In this document: piece by piece, positions 38,546 through 48,289 of the stretch
Layout: every line of letters starts with the position of its first letter
Position numbering within the stretch: the first letter of the stretch is position 1
Source: Diphasiastrum complanatum
Taxonomy: Eukaryota; Streptophyta; Lycopodiopsida; Lycopodiales; Lycopodiaceae
Assembly: GCA_029204225.1 (NCBI GenBank)
Contig: CM055102.1
Coordinates: 32,298,607 to 32,362,606, forward strand
Direction of reading: 5' to 3'
Length of the DNA stretch: 64,000 nt
Made by a program: the position numbers and the translations under genes
The notes under the pieces: generated by a model
Databases searched by the model: none
What the model was told of the DNA's origin: nothing
Seen by the model: the letters and a program-made list of their open reading frames with translations, nothing else

Positions 38546-40159
38546 AATATACGACACATTTCAACTCATTTTTCTCCCTCTCTCCAACATTGCTAATCTT
38601 CTCAATTCATTTTGCTTTGAAACTATGAAATCATCATGAATAATCAAGTATACAACACTCTCAAACGGTCATCATGAAATCTCAAACGATCATCATGAAC
38701 TCTCACAATCACCCTTGATTTTGAGCTATGGACTGAATCTAGTAATAATCAATTAATACATACACCAACCCGAATCTCATTGCATTGTACTATGTTACAT
38801 GACATCCTACTTTGAAAATGGTCATCATGGACTCCCACCATCTTTCTTGATTTTTGAGGATTGGAGTAGATTCAATGATAAACAATCATTATCTAAAGGT
38901 CAAATTACTTGGAGCTTTTCCATCTTACTTATTAGTTTGTGTACCACAAGGCCACAAAGCAAAAAGGAGCATATCAGATCGCTTCATTATCACTTCAACA
39001 AAGGATGTTTTCAAACTAATAACAGTATTTGAAGGTGTTAATCAGCTAGTTTTCTTTAATACAAGCAAATTGAATTACACCAAAAAAAGACAACAAAATA
39101 ACCATTGAAGTTTTGAGATTTGAAAATTTTTTAGTCACACTGAGACAAGCAAGTGGTAGTAGATTAACAATTTAGTGAAACAAACAGGCTTCTACCGATC
39201 ATACAAAACTTGTAACACAACAATACAAGTAGATTTATTGCTCATGATAAGATATCAAGCTCTTTGAGACTTTAACATCATAGGAACATGTCAAACATTT
39301 TGTATTCTTCTAATATCACAAAGTTTATCTCAAGCACTTCGTATCCTTCTGATATCACACTGCACAGGTTAACAACTTTTTTCATTCATACGAAACTAGT
39401 GAATTTGTTTCAGTCTTTATCTCTAGAAAATTTTCTCAAGGATTTTGCTTCCTTATGATATGACAGTGCTAATGATATTTGGTAGTCAAGTGCCCCAGGG
39501 AAAAGACCTACCAGCCATTTGCATAACTTCCCAGTATGGGCTCATGAAACAACAAATAGTCTGTAATTTTGCAATGAAGTTACCTGCTTGATTACACATT
39601 CAAAACATTTTCATGAAATGTCCCTTTTATCTCACATAAAACCTTTAAGTCCCCAGTAATAGAATACTTCAGTACAGTTCCAAGGATGACACTAGCAAGA
39701 GTTTGGGAAATTGAGTGTCTGCTGAAACATAAACATCACTTGATGTATAATACCTGTGCGAGTAACATATATATCTCTTTATCTGCATCCAATGGAGTTG
39801 GTTGAGCTCCATCTTAGATTGTACATACCTGATATAAGGTACAAAATGTTACATAGAAGCTTAATGTCACATTTTAGCTGGCTTTGACTGCAATACAGAC
39901 AAGACAAGAAGTGGCTGTCGTTGTGAATTTGGTTTTTTGGCCAATCAAGAATGCTTTCATCTAAAACTGCATAGATCTAGAATATAGAAACGTATTTACA
40001 TAAATATCTAAAATCTGTTTTTTACATGATGAGAGTCGTAGATATGAGCCGTACATGAGAGCCATAGTTGCCCATTTTGAAACAGAACACATCCCAAAAC
40101 TAGCTCCTTGTTTGGAAAAAGCTCATTTGAGTTTGCACACAGTAGGTACTGAATTCAAA
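38546..40159. other. AT-rich non-coding stretch
   Basis: Small imperfect repeats (CTCAAACGrTCATCATGAA near 38660-38700) and overlapping short ORFs at 38799-39108 without motifs. I see no gene. Confidence 0.5.
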
Positions 40160-40196
40160 ACAGAAAGAAGTTGTGGACTAAATGGTTACTCAAATT

Positions 40197-40513
40197 GAAT
40201 GGAGATAAGCATTATCTACAATGAAGAATATTTGACTATGGTTAAGTTGGAAGAGCATTGGAAGCTTGATTTTATCAGAATAGAGCTCATGCTATTACAA
40301 ACCAATCTACCAACATATTTCAAATTTATCATCAACGGAAGACTCGTAAGTACTCTATGTTTATTGCCATTTTAAAATAGTACAAAATAATTGAAAATGG
40401 CATAATTTACAATTGCACATTCACTAATATTTGGCATGTCACAGATGCAAAAAAGACAGGAGCTGATAATGTGCTGCAAAGATCTACCTACAATAGCTTC
40501 AAATAAAGTTTAG
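40197..40513 (+). pseudogene. Gene 2, 3' end only (left arm)
   Basis: Inverted partner of the last two exons of gene 2 on the right arm. Exon to 40345 (MEISIIYNEEYLTM ... INGRL) ends at a GTAAGT donor. A final exon 40445-40513 follows a TGTCACAG acceptor. Upstream exons are missing, because homology ends near 40160. Confidence 0.6.
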
Positions 40514-40691
40514 TGAAAATTTGTGTATAGACTCTTTCATTTAATAAATGAAAGCCCAAGTTGGGCATCAATACATGTACTTTGTGCTTCCAAATTCATA
40601 AAATAAAACAACATTTGATATACCAATGTATATTTTCCTATCAATTCTATACATGTGAAATCTATATATGTTCAGTGCTATCTATATTTTT

Positions 40692-42301
40692 CTAATCTTT
40701 ATTTAATATAATAACATCATCCTTAGCACCATCATCAATTATGGGAGGTTGAAGCCTTGCCCTCGCCAATATGCTTAGGATAATTTCTTGTCTAAATTTG
40801 TACACCTAGCTTGATGTGTATTCAGGAAGTGTAAACTGCAAGATAGAACATTCATGTATTAGTAACGGCTAAAAAAATCAACAGAATAGAAAAACTAATC
40901 ACGATCTCAAAACCAAGAATAAACAGAATAAATTACCTTTGAAATATCAACATCCTCCTGAAGGTTGAACCACTCAAAAAATAACTTTGCATTATATAAA
41001 GTGTACCACCCACAGTTGAATGAATCATTTTGCTGGGGTGACTGCAAAAAAATTCAGCACACAAAAAATCAATCAAGAAACAGAATGAATTAGAATGAAA
41101 CAGATACATTAGAATACTGATTTTAAAATGATGTTAAGAAAGACAGAATTTACCTCCAAACTAACGATCTGCCAATCAATTGAATGGGGAACATCTGTTG
41201 GAATATATTTACTTAAATGTGGCAAGTACATATCTACATCCTTATGCGTAATGCTAGTCGCGTTCGTCTTGACACAATACTTTAATAGTATTATCTACAG
41301 ATCTCTTAATAGAGATCAGGTTTAAACTCCAGTGCTACTTGGTATGATAAGGCACGAGCATGTATTTTGTTGCTGGTGTGAATCCACTAGTAAGACACTA
41401 TGACAAAGTGTCGTTATCCTCCTTGGGGGCAATCCATTGAATGAATCTCTTGCAATGTCGTATTGCAAGAGTGTAGTAATCCCAGACTCTATCACAGAAT
41501 CACTGATAGAAGCCCGTCTATTTTTGAGATCCAAACAATCAATAACTCTATAATTAATACTAAAGTCAAGTTTCTCTAATCTAAAACAAAATATTCTATC
41601 TACAACATCAGATATGTCACTCTCAAATTTAAGATAATCATCCGAATCTATATATGTATAAAAATTTGGAGGAGGAGGAGGTGGATGAGCAGTATCTATA
41701 GGATTATCCAAAATGGATGTAGCTATGTTTACAACCATATCTAGTGCAGCAGTATCTACGTTATCAACAAGGTTAGTTTGAGGAGAATTCGTAATAATGG
41801 CCCTCCTAACTTTTTTCGGGGCTCTCTTGGGGGCTGGTTGCTTTTTAGGCCGCTTGGTAGGGAGGTCAGTTCTATCTAATGGATCAGGTCTGGGAGCAGC
41901 CGGCTGAGACATGTGTAACTTGGAATATCTTTCTCGCATCCTCATCAGTAGTTGGAAATTCTTAGGCATAATGGTTACTCTCTTCACATGTATAGCGAGC
42001 AAAAATGAATTTTAAAAAAAAAACCTCATATAGTCCTCAACAGCCTCCTGAAGGCACTGAAGATCTGAGGGTGTGAATTTGACAAAATGACCGAGATCAT
42101 TCCTAATAATGTGACAGACATAACGGTAGACTGGAGCTCTCTGAATCAGTAGATTGGTTGATCTCTGATACTTACGAATATCAGTGAGCCACCTGCTGCG
42201 GTTGCACCTTCTAGTTCGAATGGGAGGATTAATGGCAATGGCAGGGGTCGAGATGCACCAGCAGAGAAGAATTCCCTCTTCGTCTGCTTTCTCCTGTCCA
42301 A
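40692..42301 (-). pseudogene. CENH3-like histone/Ulp1-protease gene, left copy
   Basis: Minus-strand gene. The start aligns with the right copy but reads TTG (42299-42301) instead of ATG. After a tail resembling RRKQT there is a frameshift, then an H3 fold (IRKYQRSTNLLIQ, CLQEAVEDYM, LLAIHVKRVTIMPKNFQLL), a basic linker (KRPKKQPAPKRAPKK), a proline run, then the protease: VPYHTK*HWSLNLIS and, after an intron, PQQNDSFNCGWYTLYNAKLF with the standard Cys-Gly. Lesions: lost start, tail frameshift, TAA 42012-42014, a deletion near 41450, a deletion across intron 1 leaving TAG, and TAG in the last exon. Role if active: chromatin-targeted SUMO-like protease (inference). Confidence 0.8.
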
Positions 42302-42309
42302 TGAGGTAT

Positions 42310-42720
42310 TCTAAGGGATATCGCACTTGTGCGTGATGAGCCAGATAGAAAGGGGAGGGGTCCAAAGCGTTTGTAGAGAAACGATATGTACGGTATATCG
42401 GACCTGTGCGAGGGAAGTATAAGTGAAATCAGAGTATATAGAAGTGAGGCGCACAAGTGTGATACATGGAGAATGTATGCAGGGATATCGGACCTCTGCG
42501 CGGGGAAGGTAGTAGGTAGAATATCAAAGAAGTCAATGGCGCACAAGTGCGATATGCGGAGGAAAAAAAAGTGAAAAAAATGCCTCGTAGTTTGTGAGTT
42601 ATATATCACGGTTCACACGTGCGAAAGAATGTCTTGTCGCACGTGCAAACTGTAAACTTGTTTGGAAGTGACACGTGATGCCCATCCGACCAATGATCTA
42701 GTGACACATGTCATGTTGTC
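42310..42720 (-). promoter_or_regulatory. Promoter-like module P1
   Basis: Five ATATCGnACyTnTGCG-like boxes in either orientation (about 42318-42333, 42394-42411, 42449-42464, 42485-42501, 42539-42555), then an AAAGTGAAAAAAA block and ACACGTGC/GCACGTGC boxes near 42610-42650. Located just upstream of the left histone/protease gene. Confidence 0.65.
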
Positions 42721-42723
42721 ATT

Positions 42724-43179
42724 TCACAATCGTATACATGATGCAAAAGGAGGGTCAGCAACAGAAATTTCATCATCATCTAGAATCTGAACTAACAGAA
42801 AAAGTACGAAACCACTCTGATATTCAACCAATCGACATTTCTTGTTGCAATAAGGACACAGTGAACTGCTTTTGAAAAGATCAAACAATTTGGTGAACAT
42901 TCTATCCAGTCTATGTTTGAAAGCTAGGAAGAAATGAACCAGATCAGTATAATGCATGTACTGGAGTGAACATATGGAGAAAAAAGGCTTACTAAGTATA
43001 TCTCTGAATCTAACATAATGTTGATAAAAAAACGTCAGAATTCGGTTGTGCAGTCCTGAAAACATGTAGATATGTCTTGAATAGGCTGTGGAAGTAGTCC
43101 AGGTTTTCAATAATCCCAAATTCACTAAGAAATGAACTCAAGCCTAAATCTCGTGAGGATCCTGAGGAAGAGGCCATCG
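42724..43179 (-). pseudogene. Gene 4, unknown, in the palindrome spacer
   Basis: From an ATG at 43179 the first frame gives MASSSGSSRDLGLSSFLSEF and 56 codons, then stops. A second frame (42724-43125) gives 133 residues ending in a C2C2-like LCPYCNKKCRLVEY. A TTTCAG before GACTGC suggests either a short intron or a frameshift joining the two. Hydrophobic helices and the Cys pairs suggest a folded protein, but I recognise no family. It has its own copy of the shared promoter module upstream. Confidence 0.45.
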
Positions 43180-43560
43180 AAATAACGTGAATATCGAACT
43201 TGTGCGCGAGGGAGAAGAGAAACAAAACTAACTATCAAGATGGCGCACAAGAGAGATATGTACGGCGCGAGATACCAAATATCGCACTTGTGCACAAGTA
43301 GGTGTCGTTGAGTGCAAACGGACAACAAAGCGCGCACACAAGAGTGATATGCCACAAATTTTGATAACAAAAAAGGTAAAAAATTAATCGGTTTTCGTGC
43401 CATTTATACTAAATTTTTGCATGTGCAGTCAACGGTCAATGGACACGTGTCTACTTTCCATTCGACTACAACTACTCACACGTGTGAGGTGACACTTGGA
43501 CACGTGTGAAATGACAACTAGACACGTGTCGCGTGTTCATTCGTGTGCTTGAAAACACGT
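43180..43560 (-). promoter_or_regulatory. Promoter-like module P2 (gene 4)
   Basis: Boxes at about 43189-43203, 43243-43260, 43276-43297 and 43332-43352, followed outward by GTTGACTGCACATGCAAA and several CACACGTGTG boxes (43440-43600). Its layout matches P4 at 49.8-50.1 kb closely. Confidence 0.65.
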
Positions 43561-44009
43561 GTCGCTCTATCATTTGCTCATACAAATCTCACACGTGTAA
43601 AGTGACAATGTGACACATGTTGCTCTATCATTAGTTCGTACAACTCCCACACATGTGACAGGACATTCTTTCGCACGTGCGAACTGTGATATAAAATCAC
43701 AAACTTTGATGAATTTTTTTCACTTTTTTTTTTTCGCTCCGCATATCGCACTTGTGCGCGTCCTTCACAATCAAATTTCCACCCACCGCCTTCCATGCGT
43801 ACAGGTCCGATACATCTGGCAACTTTCCCCCCATATCACACTTGTGCGTGTTTCTTCAAAACTAATCTCTTTCTCTTATATTCAGCTCGCATAGGTCCGA
43901 TATACTGTACGTTTTTTCCGTACATATCGGTCCTCTGCGAGATTTTTATCACCCTTCCCTGCTCATCCTTGCCTTCACGCACAAGTCCGCTGTTGCATAG
44001 TACACGTCC
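43560..44009 (+). promoter_or_regulatory. Promoter-like module P3 (right histone/protease gene)
   Basis: Inverted counterpart of P1. ACACGTGT boxes and CGCACGTGCG near 43672, a poly-T/CACTTTTTT block, then boxes at 43742-43760, 43799-43815, 43834-43851, 43888-43903, 43923-43941 and 43978-43990. It ends 20 bp before the ATG and is back-to-back with P2. Confidence 0.65.
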
Positions 44010-45751
44010 ATGGATAGGAGAAAGCAGACAAGGAGGGACTTCTTCTCTCCTTGCTCATCCTCAGCCCATGCGGTGGCCATTACCCCTCCTGCTAGACATA
44101 GAACGCGCAACTGCAGCAGGTGGCTCTCTGAGATACGCAAGTACCAGAGATCAACTGCTCTGTTGATCCCAAGAGCTCCATTCTACCGTGTTGTCCGAAA
44201 CATAACAAGAAATGATCTTGGACAGCTAGTCAGATTTACACCCAATGCTCTTTAGTGCCTTCAGGAGGCTGCTGAAGATTACCTTAGTCTTTTTTTTTAA
44301 GATTCATTTTTGCTTGCCATCCATTCCAAGAGAGTCACCATAATGCCCAAGGATTTTCAGCTCCTGATGAGAATGAGGTATAGGTTTTGTAGGTTACACG
44401 TATCTCAACCTTCTGCTCCCAGGCCAACTCCTGTAGATAGGACTAATCTTCCTACAAAGCGTCCTAGGAAGCAGAGAGCCCCCAAGAGAGCTCCAAAGAA
44501 AGTAAAGATTGTAGACACCACAGATTCTGTGAAACCTGACCCGGAATCAATTGTAGATAACGTTGTTATTGATAATGCTGTAAATATAGCTACAACTGTT
44601 TTGGATACCGCCTTTAATTCTTGTAGATACTACACATCCACCACCTCCTCCTCCAAATTTTTATACATATATAGATTCGGATGAGTATCTTAAATTTGAG
44701 AAAGACATATCCGATGCTATAGATATAATTGGTACTCCTTTTTGTTTTAGACTAGATGAACTTGATTTTAGTATTAATTTTAGAGTTCTAGATTGCTTGG
44801 ATCTCAAAGACAGACGAACTTCTATCAGTGATCTTGTGATAGAGTCCGGGCTGACACTCTTGCAATTTGACATTGCAAGAGATTCATCCAATGAGTTGCT
44901 GGTGCTGAGTAACTTTCTGCTCTAGGCCTTCAAGGAGAATAATGACACATTGTCACAGTGTCTGACAAGTGGATTCACACCAGCAACAAAGTATCTGCTC
45001 ATCCCTTATCATACCAAGTAAGATATATTAAGTGCTTCTTGTTGTTTTATGCATTAGCATTAAATAGTTCTTAGAATTGCCGCTAAAGGACTTTCAATCT
45101 TATTCTGCAGTGACCACTGGAGTTTAAATCTGATCTCTATTAAGAGATCTGTAAATAATAGTATCAAAGGTTTTTGTGTCAAAATGAATTTGGCGAGAAA
45201 TACGCATAAGGATGTAGATATATATCTACCATATTTAAGTAAATATATTCCTACAAATGTTCCCCATTCCGTGGACTGGGAGATCGTGAGTTTGGAGGTA
45301 AATTCTGTTTTTCTTAATAGCATGTTGAAATCAGCATTCTAATGTAATTGTTTCATTCTAATTCATTATGTTTCATAATTGATTTCTTTTGTGCTAAATT
45401 ATTTTGCAGTCACCACAACAAAATGATTCTTTCAGCTGTGCTTGGTACACATTATACAATGCAAAGCTATTTTTTGAGTGGTTCAACCTTCAACGAGATG
45501 TTGATATTTCTAAAGTAATAAATTCTGGGTATTCTTATTTTGGAATCATGATTAATTTTCTATTTTGTTGATGTTTTTAGCCATTACTAATACGTGAATG
45601 TTCTATTTTGCAGTTTACACTTCCTAAGTACACATCAAGCCAGGTGTACAGATTCAGACAAGAAATCATCTTGAGTATACTGGCTAGGGCAAGGCTTCAG
45701 CCTCCCTTTTTTGATGATGGTGCAAAGGATGATGTAGTTGTACTAAATTAA
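44010..45751 (+). pseudogene. CENH3-like histone/Ulp1-protease gene, right copy
   Basis: ATG at 44010; exons 44010-45017, 45111-45297, 45410-45514, 45614-45751, all GT-AG. The tail MDRRKQTRR echoes histone H3 ARTKQTARK. The H3 fold follows: HRTRNCSRWLSEIRKYQ, TALLIPRAPFYRVVRNIT, CLQEAAEDYL, LLAIHSKRVTIMPKDF. LLIP, AAEDYL, KDF and a loop 1 one residue longer than canonical H3 point to CENH3 rather than H3. Then comes a basic linker with KRPRKQRAPKRAPKK, a PPPPPP run, and a C48 domain: IPYHT-NDHWSLNLI (His, spliced), THKDVDIYLPYL (Asp candidate), PQQNDSFSCAWYTLYNA (Gln and Cys). Lesions: TAG 44253-44255, TAA 44298-44300, a frameshift near 44620 and TAG 44923-44925. The usual Gly after Cys is Ala. 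Confidence 0.85.
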
Positions 45752-45917
45752 GATCAGATTAAATATAGATAGCATAGAAAAAAAATACATGTATAGAATT
45801 CATAGAAAAATATCATATGCCGCTCCATTTTATGAATTTGGGAGCACAAAATACATGTACTGATGCCCAACTTGGGCTTTCATTTATTGAATGAAAGAGT
45901 GTATACACAGATTTCTA

Positions 45918-47441
45918 CTAAAGTTGATTTGAAACTATTGTTCTCTCACAATGGTGATTGTTGTAGGTAGATCTTTGTAGCACGTTATCAGCCTGTCTTT
46001 TTCGCATCTGTGACATGACAAATATTAGTGAATGTGCAATTGTAAATGATGACATTTTCTATTATTTTGTTCTATTTTGACATGGGAATAAACATAAAGT
46101 ACGTACGAGTCTTCCGTTGATGATAAATCTGAAATATGTTGGTAGATTGGTTTGTAATAGCATGAGCTCTGTTCTAATAAAATCAAGCTTCCAATGTTCT
46201 TCCACCTCAACCATAGTCAAATATTCCTCATTGTAGATAATGCTTATCTCCATTCGGTTTGTGTGACCATTTAGTTCAAAGTCTTGATCCAGTGGTAGCC
46301 ATGTACCTTAAATTTTCTTGTATCTCTGGTAGCTAAATGTGAGACTGACATTTGCTTATCGATATGATAATGAAAGATCATTGAGGACTTTTTAATCCTG
46401 CACTCTATGTCATTATTTGTTTTACTATCCCATCTTTGATCCATGAGATCTGACAAAGTCTCATCTGATAAATCCTTGCAAACAAATGAAGTTGGTGTTC
46501 TACGAACACTAGCACTCGAGAAAAAATCAACAAATATATGTAATGAGATAAACCAACTTAGGTGAACAATTTTCGAGCCTGTGCTTATCTTCATAGCATT
46601 TCTAATATCAATTAGTAGCTTGCATCTCAAGGATTCAGAAACAATGCTGTCAGGAGTAGGCCACTCATCACTTTGAAAACTAGGCAATGGAATTGCTTCG
46701 AGCTTGCCAAAACCTCCATCTGTTTGTGGCATATATAAAGATTCATAAAAATAGATACCACAATCTGCAAGTTCCTTTGGACTTCTTCCTCTGTATTGCA
46801 GCTTTCCAACATCAGAGTGAATCACGTCTAATATTCCTGCAAGTGATTGTGCGAACTCCCATTCACTTATGCATGATGGATATAAATCTGAAAGAAAAAA
46901 ACAATGTTGAAGCATTTAAATCATAATATGAAGAGCATTAATAAAGAAAATCACCTATGATTGTTGTAGAGTGCATATGTTTTGATATACTTACAATTAC
47001 ATTTTTGATGATCATGAGGATTGATATCATGTACTTTGATTTCTGAATGCATATATACATGTTGTACTAAGAGTTCTGATATAGATTGACCTCCCAGGGT
47101 AGTCTTAAACTCCAAAATTTTTGCTTTCCAATAAGATTTGTAAGTCATTTTTGCTCTTTTCTTTTGTCGAAAATTGTCTTTTGATGATGGATGCAGCAAT
47201 ACCCATGAGTGCTTCGTATATTTTGTTGGCTTCAGTTATCAGCTTCATCTTTCTCATTGTAAAGAATCACAGAATCAATTGTAGATCTGGGTCTCCTTGC
47301 CATTGCTATTTTCAAAGCTTGGACGCCAAAAATCTCTATGATATGATAGTTAATTTCAATTTTGTGTATCACATTTAATCTAATGTGAATGCCAACATAG
47401 TCACATTTACTGCATATACCATATTTTATGTAACTATACAT
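45918..47441 (-). pseudogene. Gene 2, unknown multi-exon gene
   Basis: Minus strand, convergent with the histone/protease gene and ending 167 bp from its stop. Likely parts: an exon region 47232-47441 (ALKIAMARRPRSTIDSVIL); an exon ending 46995 (LLVQHVYMHSEIKVHDINPHDHQKCN) with a GTAAGT donor; a large exon from 46887 after TTTCAG (YPSCISEWEFAQSLAG, ADCGIYFYESLYMPQTDGGFGK, SDEWPTPDSIVSESLR) to 46307; MEISIIYNEEYLTM to a donor after 46107; and a last exon 46007-45918. The 107-bp intron 46888-46994 joins frames correctly. Frame changes near 47110-47265 and 46270-46306 suggest lesions. No family recognised. Confidence 0.5.
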
Positions 47442-47639
47442 ACTGTATTTCTATAACTGTAACTAGTGTAGTTAGAAAAATTCATTATACTTACCATCAT
47501 AGTCAAGTAAATTTAATTTGAGGTATTGACGTCGGGCAAATTAGCACATGTCGGGCAGGAAGAAGAAACCAATGGGATACGTCCATGTTACCCGGACACA
47601 AATTTCAAAGTTTTCTATATTGCATTTTTATTTCTCAGT

Positions 47640-47780
47640 TAAGTTGAACTACGTTACGTAGATTTCAAATCTGTGCATTTTGATTGGGCCTGGTGACGGT
47701 TAAAACTAAAGAAAAATAAATAAAAGTATCTTTACAAAGGGTCTTTTTGATATTGAGAACTCCTCTAATGCTTCATCGAC
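47640..47780 (+). repeat. Terminal-like block of the right unit
   Basis: GTTAAGTTGAACTACGTTACGTAGATTTCAAAT through ATCTTTACAAAGGGTCTTTTT resembles 51780-51890 in the same orientation. Its last about 45 bp also match, inverted, 37205-37250. Such sharing at unit ends suggests element termini, but no target duplication or clean terminal inverted repeat is visible. Confidence 0.5.
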
Positions 47781-47896
47781 CTGCGTCAATTGCCTATTCT
47801 TAGTTCATCCTAGATTATTGCTATTGTGGTAATTCCCATGTTCTCTCACTAAAATTGATCCATTTTTTTAATTTAGGCACTGTTCATAGCCGTTGA

Positions 47897-48163
47897 GTGT
47901 TTTTCTTGGAACAATCCATGAAAACATTGAAAGGCTTCGTAAGACAAAGAGCAAGGCCTGAGGGTGGCATGGCGGAACAATGGCTAGTGCAAGAGTCCAT
48001 GGTTTACATCACGGAGCTCCTTGTTCATAACAATCCTTCTATTCCTCGTCTTTGGGATAAGAAGGATGATGAGCGTGTTGTTGTAGAAGTTCTTCAAGGA
48101 AAAGGAGCGATCATGAAAATGAGTGAGTCATTCAGGGAGAAGGTAAATAAGTTTTGCATTTGA
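47897..48163 (+). pseudogene. CACTA transposon DUF4218 fragment
   Basis: An 88-codon stretch reads MKTLKGFVRQRARPEG, GMAEQWLVQESMVYI, IPRLWDKKDDERVVVEVLQG, matching my recollection of the DUF4218 region near the TNP2 transposase gene of plant En/Spm (CACTA) elements. Upstream transposase and downstream domains are missing, and it ends in a natural-looking stop within AT-rich DNA. It begins about 115 bp beyond the right unit's terminal block, so whether it belongs to that unit is open. Confidence 0.7.
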
Positions 48164-48289
48164 ATGATGATAGCAATATTTCATGATCACTCATGAGTTT
48201 TTTTTAAACTATTTATTGATGACCTTTGTGTTAAAATCACTTTCCAAAGCCTAGAAAGACATTACATAGATGTGGACTAGCTTCTCTAT

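Larger units (their letters stand above)
40160..42720. repeat. Palindrome, left arm
   Basis: Inverted copy of 43560-46300. Over 40197-40346 versus 46253-46104 I count about 7 mismatches in 150; other parts are more diverged. The left arm lacks a 93-bp intron and about 24 bp of coding found on the right. Both edges are approximate. Confidence 0.9.
43560..46300. repeat. Palindrome, right arm
   Basis: Inverted partner of 40160-42720. Holds P3, the right histone/protease gene and the end of gene 2. The unpaired spacer between the arms is about 840 bp. Confidence 0.9.

Noticed and set aside
41128-41325. 65-codon plus-strand ORF and its partner 45060-45323 minus
   Set aside because: Antisense shadows of the protease exon 2 in the two arms; conserved only because the sense strand is.
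43610-43894. 94-codon ORF in module P3, and 42229-42609
   Set aside because: They arise from the repeated CACACGTGTG and ATATCG boxes; no domain and no gene-like composition.
44010-44300. Canonical histone H3 gene
   Set aside because: The core departs from H3 at LLIP, AAEDYL and loop 1, and the gene continues into a protease with introns. CENH3-like is the better description.
40692-47441. Integrated giant-virus segment
   Set aside because: A histone, a Ulp1-like protease and repeated promoters would fit, but GT-AG introns and the absence of any recognisable viral core gene do not support it. Kept only as an alternative to a transposon.
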